DNA of 6,593 bases from Desulfobacterales bacterium (lineage in GTDB: Bacteria; Desulfobacterota; Desulfobacteria; Desulfobacterales; JAFDCJ01), in the NCBI GenBank assembly GCA_029939875.1, contig JAOZSC010000152.1, positions 1 through 6,593 of the forward strand, read 5' to 3'. Positions 1 to 5,567 of this stretch are shown piece after piece. Below the pieces are notes generated by a model, which did not search any database, had not been told where the DNA came from, and saw only the letters and a list, made by a program, of their open reading frames with translations. The position numbers were made by a program, and so were the translations under genes. How positions within the stretch are numbered: position 1 is the first letter of the stretch; each line of letters opens with the position of its first letter.

Positions 1-714
1 CTGGGGGCCATGCCCTTTGTTCTGGCCAAAACCCTGGGCGAAGAACTGGGGTCCGCCAACCTGGCAGCACTGTGGGGACTTCTTATGACGGCGCCGGAGC
101 AGTTCCGGAAAAATGCCGCCCGTGAAGGATTTTCACCCGATCCCGCCCAGGGAGAAGAAATCTTCAAAGCCATCCTCGATCACCCGGAAGGGATCTGGGT
201 CGGCCGCCTGGACCCTGAGGAAAATATGAAAAAAATTCGCCATGAGGACGGCCGCATCAACGTGCTGATCCCGGAGCTGGCCGACTGGGTTCAAAGCATT
301 GACGCCGATGGGGAGCAAAAAGCGCTGGCGGCTGATAAAAATTTTCCCCTAGTGCTCATGGCCGGCCTTCACACGGACACCAATGCCAATACCCTCATGC
401 GAGATCCGGCCTGGAACAAAGATCGCCGGGCCTGCACCCTGGCCATGAATCCCAAGGATGCCGACAAGTTAACCCTGTGTGACGGACAACTGGTCAGGGT
501 CACCACCGAAGCCGGGAAAGTTGAAATCGAACTGCAGGTGACCGCCACCACCCGGCCCGGGCTGGTGGTGATGCCCCACGGGTTCGGGCTGGAATACAAG
601 GCAACTGTTTACGGGGCCAATGTCAACCGCTTGACAAAAGCCACAAACCGCGACAAACTGGCGGGCACGCCGCTTCACCGTTACGTACGCTGCCGGGTGG
701 CGGCCGCCGGATAA
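1..714 (+). CDS. Molybdopterin oxidoreductase, C-terminal part (5' truncated by window edge)
   Basis: The frame is open from base 1 to a TAA at 712-714 and gives 237 residues, so the true start and the catalytic N-terminal domains lie outside the window. The visible part is the end of a DMSO-reductase-family molybdoenzyme. After a linker, residues about 115-233 form the molybdopterin-dinucleotide-binding C-terminal domain. Typical landmarks are a strand ending in LMAGLHTDTNANTLMRDP (about 118-136), an acidic 'NPKDADKL' turn (about 150-157), a 'DGQLVRVTT' strand, and 'RPGLVVMPHGFGLEY' (about 185-199), matching the family pattern of a P-G-x-V-x-x-P-H-G loop. Such enzymes transfer electrons between a substrate (formate, thiosulfate, polysulfide, DMSO and others) and Fe-S or haem partners. 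The substrate cannot be told from this part. No twin-arginine signal or cofactor-ligand residue is visible, so cell location is unknown. The next gene is on the same strand after 62 bp with no clear terminator. Domain call firm; specific enzyme unknown. Confidence 0.9.
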   Translation: MGAMPFVLAKTLGEELGSANLAALWGLLMTAPEQFRKNAAREGFSPDPAQGEEIFKAILDHPEGIWVGRLDPEENMKKIRHEDGRINVLIPELADWVQSIDADGEQKALAADKNFPLVLMAGLHTDTNANTLMRDPAWNKDRRACTLAMNPKDADKLTLCDGQLVRVTTEAGKVEIELQVTATTRPGLVVMPHGFGLEYKATVYGANVNRLTKATNRDKLAGTPLHRYVRCRVAAAG

Positions 715-776
715 AAACCGGAGTCAGTCAACCGTTTCTTACAATCTGAGGCCTTTGAAAACTAAAAGATTCTAAA

Positions 777-1313
777 ATGCGAAAGCTTTGTGGTATCACA
801 GTGATGATGGTGTTGATCAGCGGGTGGGGTTTCTGCTCCCAGGGGCTAACCATGGACTGGGAAATGCTCGGCATCCGGGGAGGAATTTCAGACAATCGCA
901 ATGACAACAATTTTTACCAGGTCGAGGCTTTTTCAATCTGGAATATGCCCTGGTCATGGGCATTGGGCGCCGGCTGGTCTTTAACTCCCTATCTGGAAGC
1001 CAACGCCGGCATGATAAGGGCCAGTGACAACTCCGCCTTTGTCGGTTCGGCAGGACCCGGCATTTACTTTACCGGCTTCAAAGAAACCACCCGCATCTTC
1101 ATGGGGATCAATCCAACGGCTATCAGCAAACACCAGTTCGGCAACGATGATCTCGGGGGCGCCGTCCAGTTTACCTCCCACATCGGAATCGATTTTAACG
1201 TTACCCGCCATATTGCCATCGGCTACCGCCTCCAGCACATGTCCAACGCCGGTCTTTACAGCCCGAACCCGGGCGTCAACATGCACATGCTGGAGGTGGG
1301 CTACCGTTTTTAG
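777..1313 (+). CDS. pagL: PagL-like lipid A 3-O-deacylase (acyloxyacyl hydrolase family), outer membrane
   Basis: This 178-residue protein matches the size of PagL, an outer-membrane beta-barrel that removes the 3-O-linked hydroxyacyl chain from lipid A. Residues 1-23 form a signal peptide (MRK, then a hydrophobic run, plausible cleavage after SQG). The signature lies near the C-terminus: YRLQHMSNAGL at 150-160, where His154 and Ser156 correspond to the catalytic His and Ser of PagL, then SPNPGVN at 162-168. The chain ends in Tyr-Arg-Phe, the terminal aromatic expected for barrel assembly. By spacing, the third catalytic residue (Glu140 in Pseudomonas aeruginosa PagL, from memory) falls on Asn168. 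Amphipathic alternating strands run through the middle (for example IGIDF, HIAIGYRL). The ATG at 777 is chosen because it gives the positively charged start of the signal peptide; the ribosome binding site is weak. It lies 62 bp after the molybdoenzyme gene and 35 bp from a convergent hydrolase gene. Family assignment is firm; activity on this organism's lipid A is inferred. Confidence 0.85.
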   Translation: MRKLCGITVMMVLISGWGFCSQGLTMDWEMLGIRGGISDNRNDNNFYQVEAFSIWNMPWSWALGAGWSLTPYLEANAGMIRASDNSAFVGSAGPGIYFTGFKETTRIFMGINPTAISKHQFGNDDLGGAVQFTSHIGIDFNVTRHIAIGYRLQHMSNAGLYSPNPGVNMHMLEVGYRF

Positions 1314-1348
1314 ATGGGGTTTTGAAACTTCTAAGAATTTCCGGCCAC

Positions 1349-2353
1349 TTACCGTCGGTTTAACAGATATTGCGTTGTGGCCGTCATCATTTTCCGCCAC
1401 TCGTCTTGGCCGGTGGAGTAAGCATCGATCATGTGATGATGGTACCTGCCGAAAGCCTCTTTTCCCTTCTTGACAAGAAAAAGCTTCCATTGGTCCAGGT
1501 GTTGGTCCCGGATCAGGTTTTTCAGGCCCCACAGGGGAATAAATTCATCCTGGGGATCGATGAACACCAGGGTGGGAACGTTGATCCGGGGGCCGACATG
1601 CTTCTCAAAATGCGCCAGGCCGTCAAAAAGGGCATTGTAAGCGGCGATGGGGGTTCCCGTCGGATTGGTAAGATAGGCTTTGGGCGCCACCAGGCTCGGG
1701 ATGATCAGTCGCGGAAACGGGCTCAATGCCCGCTCAATGTAAAAGAGGCCGTGCAGCTTGATGGCCGGTGCAAAAAGAACCATGCGATCAAACTGTACAT
1801 CCGGCCGGGACGCAAACAGGTCAAGGCCCAGCAGGCCGCCAAGGGAATAGGCCAACAGAAAGCGGGGGATCTTTTTTTGCAGAGCTCTTTTTTGAACCTG
1901 CAGATAGGCCAGATACACTTCGTTCATCCACAGGGGGTAGGACACATCCCGAAAAGACGCCATGCGGCCTGCCGCGCTGTCCACACCCGCGCGATGATCA
2001 TAATTGTCCCCGTGCCCCCGCAGTGACAGATTGCAGACATCAATTCCGGATGCCGTCAGCTGCGATACAACGGATTGCATTTTGTCGGGCCGCAAATTCA
2101 GTCCGTGGATCACCAGGGCAACACCTTTTGGTTTTTCCGACGTAGCGGCATCATACCAGCGGATGGCATAATTTTCGGATTGGTTTTTAATGGCGCTATT
2201 GTCGGCCGTCTGGTCAATCACAGCTTCCTCCGGTACAATGCGGGCACTTTTTTTGTCTTCCGGGCTCATTTCTGCCGACGTATAATTGAAGGCCAACAGA
2301 AAAAACAAACTACTAAGACACAATACACAGATAAAAACCCGCTCTGGTTTCAT
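1349..2353 (-). CDS. Exported alpha/beta hydrolase (serine hydrolase, S33/lysophospholipase-like)
   Basis: The protein has 334 residues. Residues 1-27 look like a Sec signal peptide (MKPER, a hydrophobic stretch, then NYTSA with likely cleavage before EMS). A low-complexity polar linker follows to about residue 65, then an alpha/beta hydrolase fold. Visible motifs are the oxyanion strand VALVIHGLN (78-86), LSLRGHGDN (109-117), the nucleophile elbow AYSLGG with Ser170, LVFIDPQDEFIP (262-273) with Asp269 as probable acid, and a run of histidines at 305-307 (YHHHMID) supplying the catalytic His. This resembles the 'serine aminopeptidase S33 / hydrolase 4' group, which includes monoacylglycerol lipases; the substrate is unknown, possibly an ester or lipid in the envelope. 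The elbow has Ala in place of the first Gly of GxSxG. The start ATG overlaps the stop of the antiporter gene (ATGA at 2353-2350), with an AAGGGA-like site just upstream, so the two are probably translationally coupled. Confidence 0.85.
   Translation of the reverse strand: MKPERVFICVLCLSSLFFLLAFNYTSAEMSPEDKKSARIVPEEAVIDQTADNSAIKNQSENYAIRWYDAATSEKPKGVALVIHGLNLRPDKMQSVVSQLTASGIDVCNLSLRGHGDNYDHRAGVDSAAGRMASFRDVSYPLWMNEVYLAYLQVQKRALQKKIPRFLLAYSLGGLLGLDLFASRPDVQFDRMVLFAPAIKLHGLFYIERALSPFPRLIIPSLVAPKAYLTNPTGTPIAAYNALFDGLAHFEKHVGPRINVPTLVFIDPQDEFIPLWGLKNLIRDQHLDQWKLFLVKKGKEAFGRYHHHMIDAYSTGQDEWRKMMTATTQYLLNRR
2350..2353 (-). other. ATGA stop/start overlap (translational coupling)
   Basis: On the minus strand ATGA holds both the ATG of the hydrolase (2353-2351) and the TGA of the antiporter (2352-2350). 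Such 4-nt overlaps normally indicate coupled translation from one mRNA. Confidence 0.8.
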
Positions 2354-4038
2354 GGATTCCCTTTTTCCTTATCCAGCTGGAACAAATCGATATCTCTGCG
2401 ATGGATTACGCCCAGAAAGCGCCTTTCCCCGGTAGGCTCCACCACGGGCAGAAAGGGCACCGACTCGTTTTCAAAGACCTGCATGGCAGACTCCAGGCTG
2501 TCTTGCGGGGATATCGTGGTCATATCGTGTGCAATATCCTGGGCAAGGATTAACCGCCCCAACTCTTTATTAAAAAACAAATCCCGTATGGCTGTAAGAA
2601 AAATCATGCCGATCCACCCGGTATTTTTTCCGATGACAGGCAGCATACTGTATCTGCTGCGCTTTATGATCTTGACTATCTTGTCCAGGCTGGCACTTGG
2701 GGGAATGGTTTCAATATGATAGCGCATCAAATGCCTGACGATGACAGGCCCGTTGAAATGGGCCTGCTGATAACTGGGTGTCATCCCAAACGCCGATCTG
2801 AGGCGATCTGTCAAAAGGTGGAATTGGGCCTTAAAACCGCCGACGGTCATCGATGACAGCAGTTTTACAATTCTCACCTCCCCGCCCTTGATGAGAGAAA
2901 ACCGTGTCAGTACCGGGCCGATGACCTCGAATACGGCGGTGGTGCTGAGGATAATTGCCGCCAGGGGTTCTCCCACAGTCGGCATCTCTTTGGCCGCCCA
3001 AGTGGAAAGCCCGATGGCCAGCCCAGCCTGGGACAAAAGGCCCATGCCCAGGTAAAGACGATCCGGTTCAGCGGCCTGCGCCCATTTTGCCCCTAGCCGG
3101 GTGCCGATGATTTTTCCTGCAATCCTGGCAACAACGTACAGGCCACCGGCCAGTCCGATTTCCGGCAGCATTTCAAGATGTATACTGGAGCCCGCCAAAA
3201 CGAAAAACAGGACGTACAAAGGATAATCGATCTGTTTGAGCCTTTCGACGACCATTTTAGCCCGGTCGCAGGAATTGACTAGAACCGCTCCCATGACCAG
3301 ATTGGTCAGCAGGGAAGAGACCGAAAAATAATGAGAAAACCCGACGCCCAGCATAATCCCTGCCAGTGAAACGATCAGTAACTCATTTTGTTCCGGGTTG
3401 CGGCGCAGGTAAAACTGCAATAGCAGCGCCAGTGCCACCCCGAACAGGGGGGGAAGCAATAATTTGCGGGCCATTTCCATGATGACCACCGTCGGCGAAA
3501 GGCCAGCCGGCCCGCTTAGCGTCAATGAGATTAGACCCAGGGTGATAACAAACGCAAGAATGCAGATCAGGTTGTTGAGCCCCACCATGGCCAGCATATG
3601 GTCCGTCAGGGGGCCCTCCGAATCGTATTCCCTGATAACCAGCAGCGTTGCGGCAGGAGCTGTGGCAACCGCCAGGATTGCCAGCAGCAATGCCATGGCG
3701 GGGGTCCGGTAATAAACGATCAACAGAGTCAGCAAAACAAGGGTGAGGGTGGTCACGATCTCGGCAGCCGAAAAATATGAAACGGTCTTTTTCAACCGTT
3801 TGAAGTGGGAGGCCTCAAATTCAGCGCCGATATAAAAAGCGATAATCCCCAGGGCCAGCTCACTGATGTTGACAAAAGCAGCCAGGTGCTGTCTGGTTAG
3901 CACCCCGATCACCGAGGGCCCCAGCAAAATGCCGGCCAGCAGGTACCCTGTTACGCTTGGCACCCGGAAAAAAGCGGCGACCCTGCCGATAACAAAGGCC
4001 AGTACAAGGGCAATTGCCAGTATGACAATCTCGTTCAC
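2350..4038 (-). CDS. CPA2/Kef-type cation:proton antiporter with C-terminal tandem CBS domains
   Basis: A 562-residue inner-membrane protein. Residues 1 to about 385 hold about 12 hydrophobic segments typical of the Na+/H+ exchanger-type fold: VPSVTGYLLAGILLGP at 26-41, FYIGAEFE at 68-75, ATAPAATLLVIRE at 125-137, RIAGKIIGTRLG at 305-316, and LYLGMGLLSQAGLAIGL at 328-344. Residues about 431-485 and 503-555 are two CBS repeats (LMRYHIETIPPSASL; DMTTISPQDSLESAMQVF), which in related proteins bind adenine nucleotides and gate activity. Many Kef proteins carry a TrkA-N/RCK domain there instead. The family exchanges K+ or Na+ for protons. One key point is odd: the segment where CPA2 members have the ion-carrying Asp reads VGLNNLICI (Asn155-Asn156). 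The start is GTG at 4038, preceded by AAAAGG and GAAGG. It is the first gene of a two-gene operon with the hydrolase, and the CBS domains suggest control by cellular energy state. Ion specificity cannot be read from the sequence. Confidence 0.9.
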   Translation of the reverse strand: MNEIVILAIALVLAFVIGRVAAFFRVPSVTGYLLAGILLGPSVIGVLTRQHLAAFVNISELALGIIAFYIGAEFEASHFKRLKKTVSYFSAAEIVTTLTLVLLTLLIVYYRTPAMALLLAILAVATAPAATLLVIREYDSEGPLTDHMLAMVGLNNLICILAFVITLGLISLTLSGPAGLSPTVVIMEMARKLLLPPLFGVALALLLQFYLRRNPEQNELLIVSLAGIMLGVGFSHYFSVSSLLTNLVMGAVLVNSCDRAKMVVERLKQIDYPLYVLFFVLAGSSIHLEMLPEIGLAGGLYVVARIAGKIIGTRLGAKWAQAAEPDRLYLGMGLLSQAGLAIGLSTWAAKEMPTVGEPLAAIILSTTAVFEVIGPVLTRFSLIKGGEVRIVKLLSSMTVGGFKAQFHLLTDRLRSAFGMTPSYQQAHFNGPVIVRHLMRYHIETIPPSASLDKIVKIIKRSRYSMLPVIGKNTGWIGMIFLTAIRDLFFNKELGRLILAQDIAHDMTTISPQDSLESAMQVFENESVPFLPVVEPTGERRFLGVIHRRDIDLFQLDKEKGNP

Positions 4039-4291
4039 GAACCTTCACACCTTTTCTGCGTAGATTCCAGACACTTTGTGCTGATCAGGGAAACATCACT
4101 TGCCGGGTCCGGGTAGAAACGGGACTTTGCCGGCCAGTTTATCGCACCCGCACGCAGATTGCAAACCAATCCGAAGCATTGGGCCGGGTATGTTTGTAGC
4201 CCGCTTAAAAAAAACAGCGCCGTAAAACTCGAACCTTGACAAGACAGCTTGCCTTCTATAGGTAAACCCTAACCCGGATAAACCGGAAAAA

Positions 4292-4368
4292 TTGCCACAA
4301 AGGCCCAAAGACACTAAGCAAAACTATTTGCTTTTATTTATCTTTGTGTTTTGGTGTCTTGGTGGCGA
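4292..4368. repeat. Imperfect inverted repeat with inner hairpin
   Basis: The left arm at 4292-4318 (TTGCCACAAAGGCCCAAAG...) and the right arm at 4342-4368 (CTTTGTGTTTTGGTGTCTTG...) are inverted copies matching at 20 of 27 positions by hand alignment. The interval holds a smaller perfect hairpin, AAGCAAA-ACTA-TTTGCTT, at 4316-4333. The arm text resembles the CACAAAG/CTTTGTG palindromic elements I remember from intergenic DNA of many environmental bacteria, so this is probably one copy of a dispersed repeat. A role as mRNA stem-loop, weak terminator or non-autonomous element is open. Confidence 0.6.
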
Positions 4369-4388
4369 AAATATTTTCGCCATAAAAT
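4359..4388 (+). promoter_or_regulatory. Possible sigma-70-type promoter of the AhpD-like gene
   Basis: TTGGTG at 4359-4364 (3 of 6 to the -35 consensus) and TAAAAT at 4383-4388 (5 of 6 to the -10) are 18 bp apart. The spacer is nearly filled by the 20-bp palindrome, which is where a repressor would block polymerase. The -35 match is weak and A/T-rich DNA gives such matches by chance, so this is tentative. Confidence 0.25.
4363..4382. promoter_or_regulatory. Perfect 20-bp palindrome, candidate operator
   Basis: TGGCGAAAAT followed by its exact reverse complement ATTTTCGCCA forms an uninterrupted 20-bp palindrome with an A/T-rich centre, 73 bp before the AhpD-like start codon. Perfect dyads of this length are typical binding sites for dimeric repressors. 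It overlaps the right end of the larger inverted repeat, so it could instead belong to that element. No regulator gene is visible nearby. Confidence 0.45.
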
Positions 4389-4440
4389 GCAAAGAAAAAA
4401 CGATTAAAAATCTAAGGTTGCATAAAAAACATGGCAAACG

Positions 4441-4446
4441 AAGGAG
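4441..4446 (+). promoter_or_regulatory. Ribosome binding site of the AhpD-like gene
   Basis: AAGGAG lies 9 nt before the ATG at 4456. It is a strong Shine-Dalgarno match and fixes that start. Confidence 0.8.
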
Positions 4447-4455
4447 AAAACCAAT

Positions 4456-4983
4456 ATGGCCTATATTGAACTGCCGGATGTGGAAACGGTGGATGAGCCG
4501 ATCAAAAAACAATTTGAGAAAGTCAAAGCGTTCACCGGTGAAATCGGGGAATTGGTCAGAATTCTGGCGATCCGGCCCGATATCCTGGATATGACCAATC
4601 AGATGGTCAAAACCCTCCTTTTTTCCCAGTCGGAACTGGACATTAACACCAAAGAATACATTGCCATCCTGGTGTCCCTTGAAAATGGCTGTACCATGTG
4701 CGTGGGGGAACATGAACGCATCGCCAAACTGCTGGGAATCCCCGAAGAGCATATTAACAAGATCAAGGAGGGGTTTGAATCTGCCGATTTGCAGGAAACG
4801 GAAAGGGAGCTGTTGCGATTTTGCATCAAAACCGCCAAGGAAAGCTACAAGGTGACCGACGAGGATTTTGACCGCTTGCGAAAAGCCGGCTATTCTGATT
4901 CTCAGCTTTTAGAGGCTGTGGCCCTGGTCAGCTACTTTAATTATATCAACACTATCTCCAATGCCATGGGGGTGGACAAGTAA
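4456..4983 (+). CDS. AhpD-like / carboxymuconolactone decarboxylase-family protein
   Basis: A 175-residue, all-helical, soluble protein with no signal peptide, so cytoplasmic. The core motif is TKEYIAILVSLENGCTMC followed by VGEH: Glu67, Cys79, Cys82 and His86 have the spacing of the Glu-(x11)-Cys-x2-Cys-x3-His proton-relay and redox site of AhpD alkylhydroperoxidase. AhpD proteins reduce peroxides or act as thiol adaptors; CMD-family enzymes of aromatic degradation lack the CxxC, so this one belongs to the redox-active branch. The C-terminal YSDSQLLEAVALVSYFNYINTISNAMG (146-172) is the usual family ending with a conserved Asn-rich helix. A strong ribosome binding site precedes the ATG. It is a single-gene unit: a 417-bp gap with palindromes lies upstream and a GC hairpin directly after the stop. 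A role in peroxide or thiol stress defence is plausible in an anaerobe; the natural substrate is unknown. Confidence 0.88.
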   Translation: MAYIELPDVETVDEPIKKQFEKVKAFTGEIGELVRILAIRPDILDMTNQMVKTLLFSQSELDINTKEYIAILVSLENGCTMCVGEHERIAKLLGIPEEHINKIKEGFESADLQETERELLRFCIKTAKESYKVTDEDFDRLRKAGYSDSQLLEAVALVSYFNYINTISNAMGVDK

Positions 4984-4987
4984 GCCT

Positions 4988-5009
4988 CCCCGCCCGCAAA
5001 CGGGCGGGG
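4988..5009. terminator. GC-rich hairpin between convergent genes, probable terminator
   Basis: CCCCGCCCG and CGGGCGGGG form a perfect 9-bp stem with a CAAA loop, starting 4 nt after the stop of the AhpD-like gene and 17 nt from the end of the convergent rhodanese gene. Position and symmetry suit a bidirectional terminator. There is no T-run on either side, so it is not a classical intrinsic terminator and may instead act as a 3'-end stabiliser. Confidence 0.5.
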
Positions 5010-5026
5010 TAGCAATATGACCGCCC

Positions 5027-5455
5027 TCATTCCACCGGATAGCCAGCCTTTTCCCATGCCACCCAGCCACCGGCCATGTTTACCGCGCTGTGGTAGCCCA
5101 TCTTGCACAGGGTGCAGCAGGCCAAGCAGCCGCGCCCTCCCTTTTTGCAGTAAATGATGATTCTGGCATTCTTTTCCGGGATTTTCTTACCGACTTTAAA
5201 CTCGATCAACCCCCGGGGAATGTTGATGGCACCGGGAACATGGCCCATTTTGAATTCCTTGGGCTCTCGGCAGTCCAGGAAAATATGTCCACCTTTATCA
5301 AGCAAAACCTTGGCCTCGGAAACAGAGATTTCATGAATACTCTTTTTGGCGACGTCAACAAAATCTTTGGCGGTCAGGTCCTTGGCAATTGCCTGACTGG
5401 CGACAAAAGAAAAAACGAGCAGCGCCGCCAGGAAGAAATGCAGACTTTTTTTCAT
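5027..5455 (-). CDS. Exported single-domain rhodanese (sulfurtransferase-like)
   Basis: A 142-residue protein with a clear Sec signal peptide (MKKSLHFFLAALLVFSFVAS, cleavage after AIA at residue 24), so periplasmic or surface-exposed. Residues about 40-141 form one rhodanese domain: ISVSEAKVLLD, IFLDCREPKEFKMGHVPGAI (58-77) with the family's D-x-R-x-x-x-E-F-x-x-G-H-I/V-P-G-A motif, the active loop YCKKGGRG with catalytic Cys103, and VNMAGGWVAWEKAGYP near the end. Rhodaneses carry sulfane sulfur as a persulfide on this Cys, handing it between thiosulfate, polysulfide or protein thiols. Unusually, four more cysteines follow at once (Cys110, 113, 114, 117), and Cys62 sits in the DCRE motif. A strong ribosome binding site precedes the ATG. 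It lies 112 bp downstream of the multiheme cytochrome on the same strand, consistent with, but not proving, a shared operon and a sulfur-respiration role. Confidence 0.9.
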   Translation of the reverse strand: MKKSLHFFLAALLVFSFVASQAIAKDLTAKDFVDVAKKSIHEISVSEAKVLLDKGGHIFLDCREPKEFKMGHVPGAINIPRGLIEFKVGKKIPEKNARIIIYCKKGGRGCLACCTLCKMGYHSAVNMAGGWVAWEKAGYPVE

Positions 5456-5460
5456 TGTAA

Positions 5461-5467
5461 CCCTCCT
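5461..5467 (-). promoter_or_regulatory. Ribosome binding site of the rhodanese gene
   Basis: On the minus strand AGGAGGG lies 5 nt before the ATG at 5455. It is a near-perfect Shine-Dalgarno sequence supporting this start and good expression. Confidence 0.8.
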
Positions 5468-5567
5468 TTCTCATGACACCATGATTTATCGCGCCAACGA
5501 CGGGGTGCTTGACCCGTGCCCATCCACAAACAAAGACCTTTGCCCCAAGACCTTCCCCCGGCCTGCC

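Larger units (their letters stand above)
4039..4455. other. Non-coding divergent intergenic region
   Basis: This 417-bp gap separates the divergently transcribed antiporter operon and AhpD-like gene, so it must carry the promoters of both. The left part (4039-4290) shows no recognisable RNA, repeat or credible gene; I could not pick a convincing promoter for the antiporter on the minus strand. The right part (4292-4440) is clearly richer in A and T and holds the inverted repeat, the palindrome and a possible promoter listed separately. A 72-codon minus frame at 4314-4096 exists, but it resembles no protein family and overlaps the repeat. Confidence 0.7.

Noticed and set aside
834..836. Lipoprotein signal (Cys20) in the PagL-like protein
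   Set aside because: The residues before Cys20 (GWGF) do not fit a lipobox; an ordinary signal peptide fits better and barrels of this family are not lipidated.
981..1532. 183-codon minus frame opposite the pagL-like gene
   Set aside because: It is antisense to a well-supported gene and overlaps the end of the hydrolase; its translation has no recognisable domain.
1370..2026. 218-codon plus frame opposite the hydrolase
   Set aside because: It mirrors the hydrolase coding region, which has full motif support; the plus translation looks like an antisense shadow.
4096..4314. 72-codon minus-strand frame in the divergent gap
   Set aside because: No family resemblance, no ribosome binding site, composition unlike a real protein, and its start lies inside the inverted repeat.
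5471..5484. Small dyad TCATG-ACAC-CATGA before the rhodanese ribosome binding site
   Set aside because: Only a 5-bp stem of the kind expected by chance; not enough to claim an operator or RNA switch.
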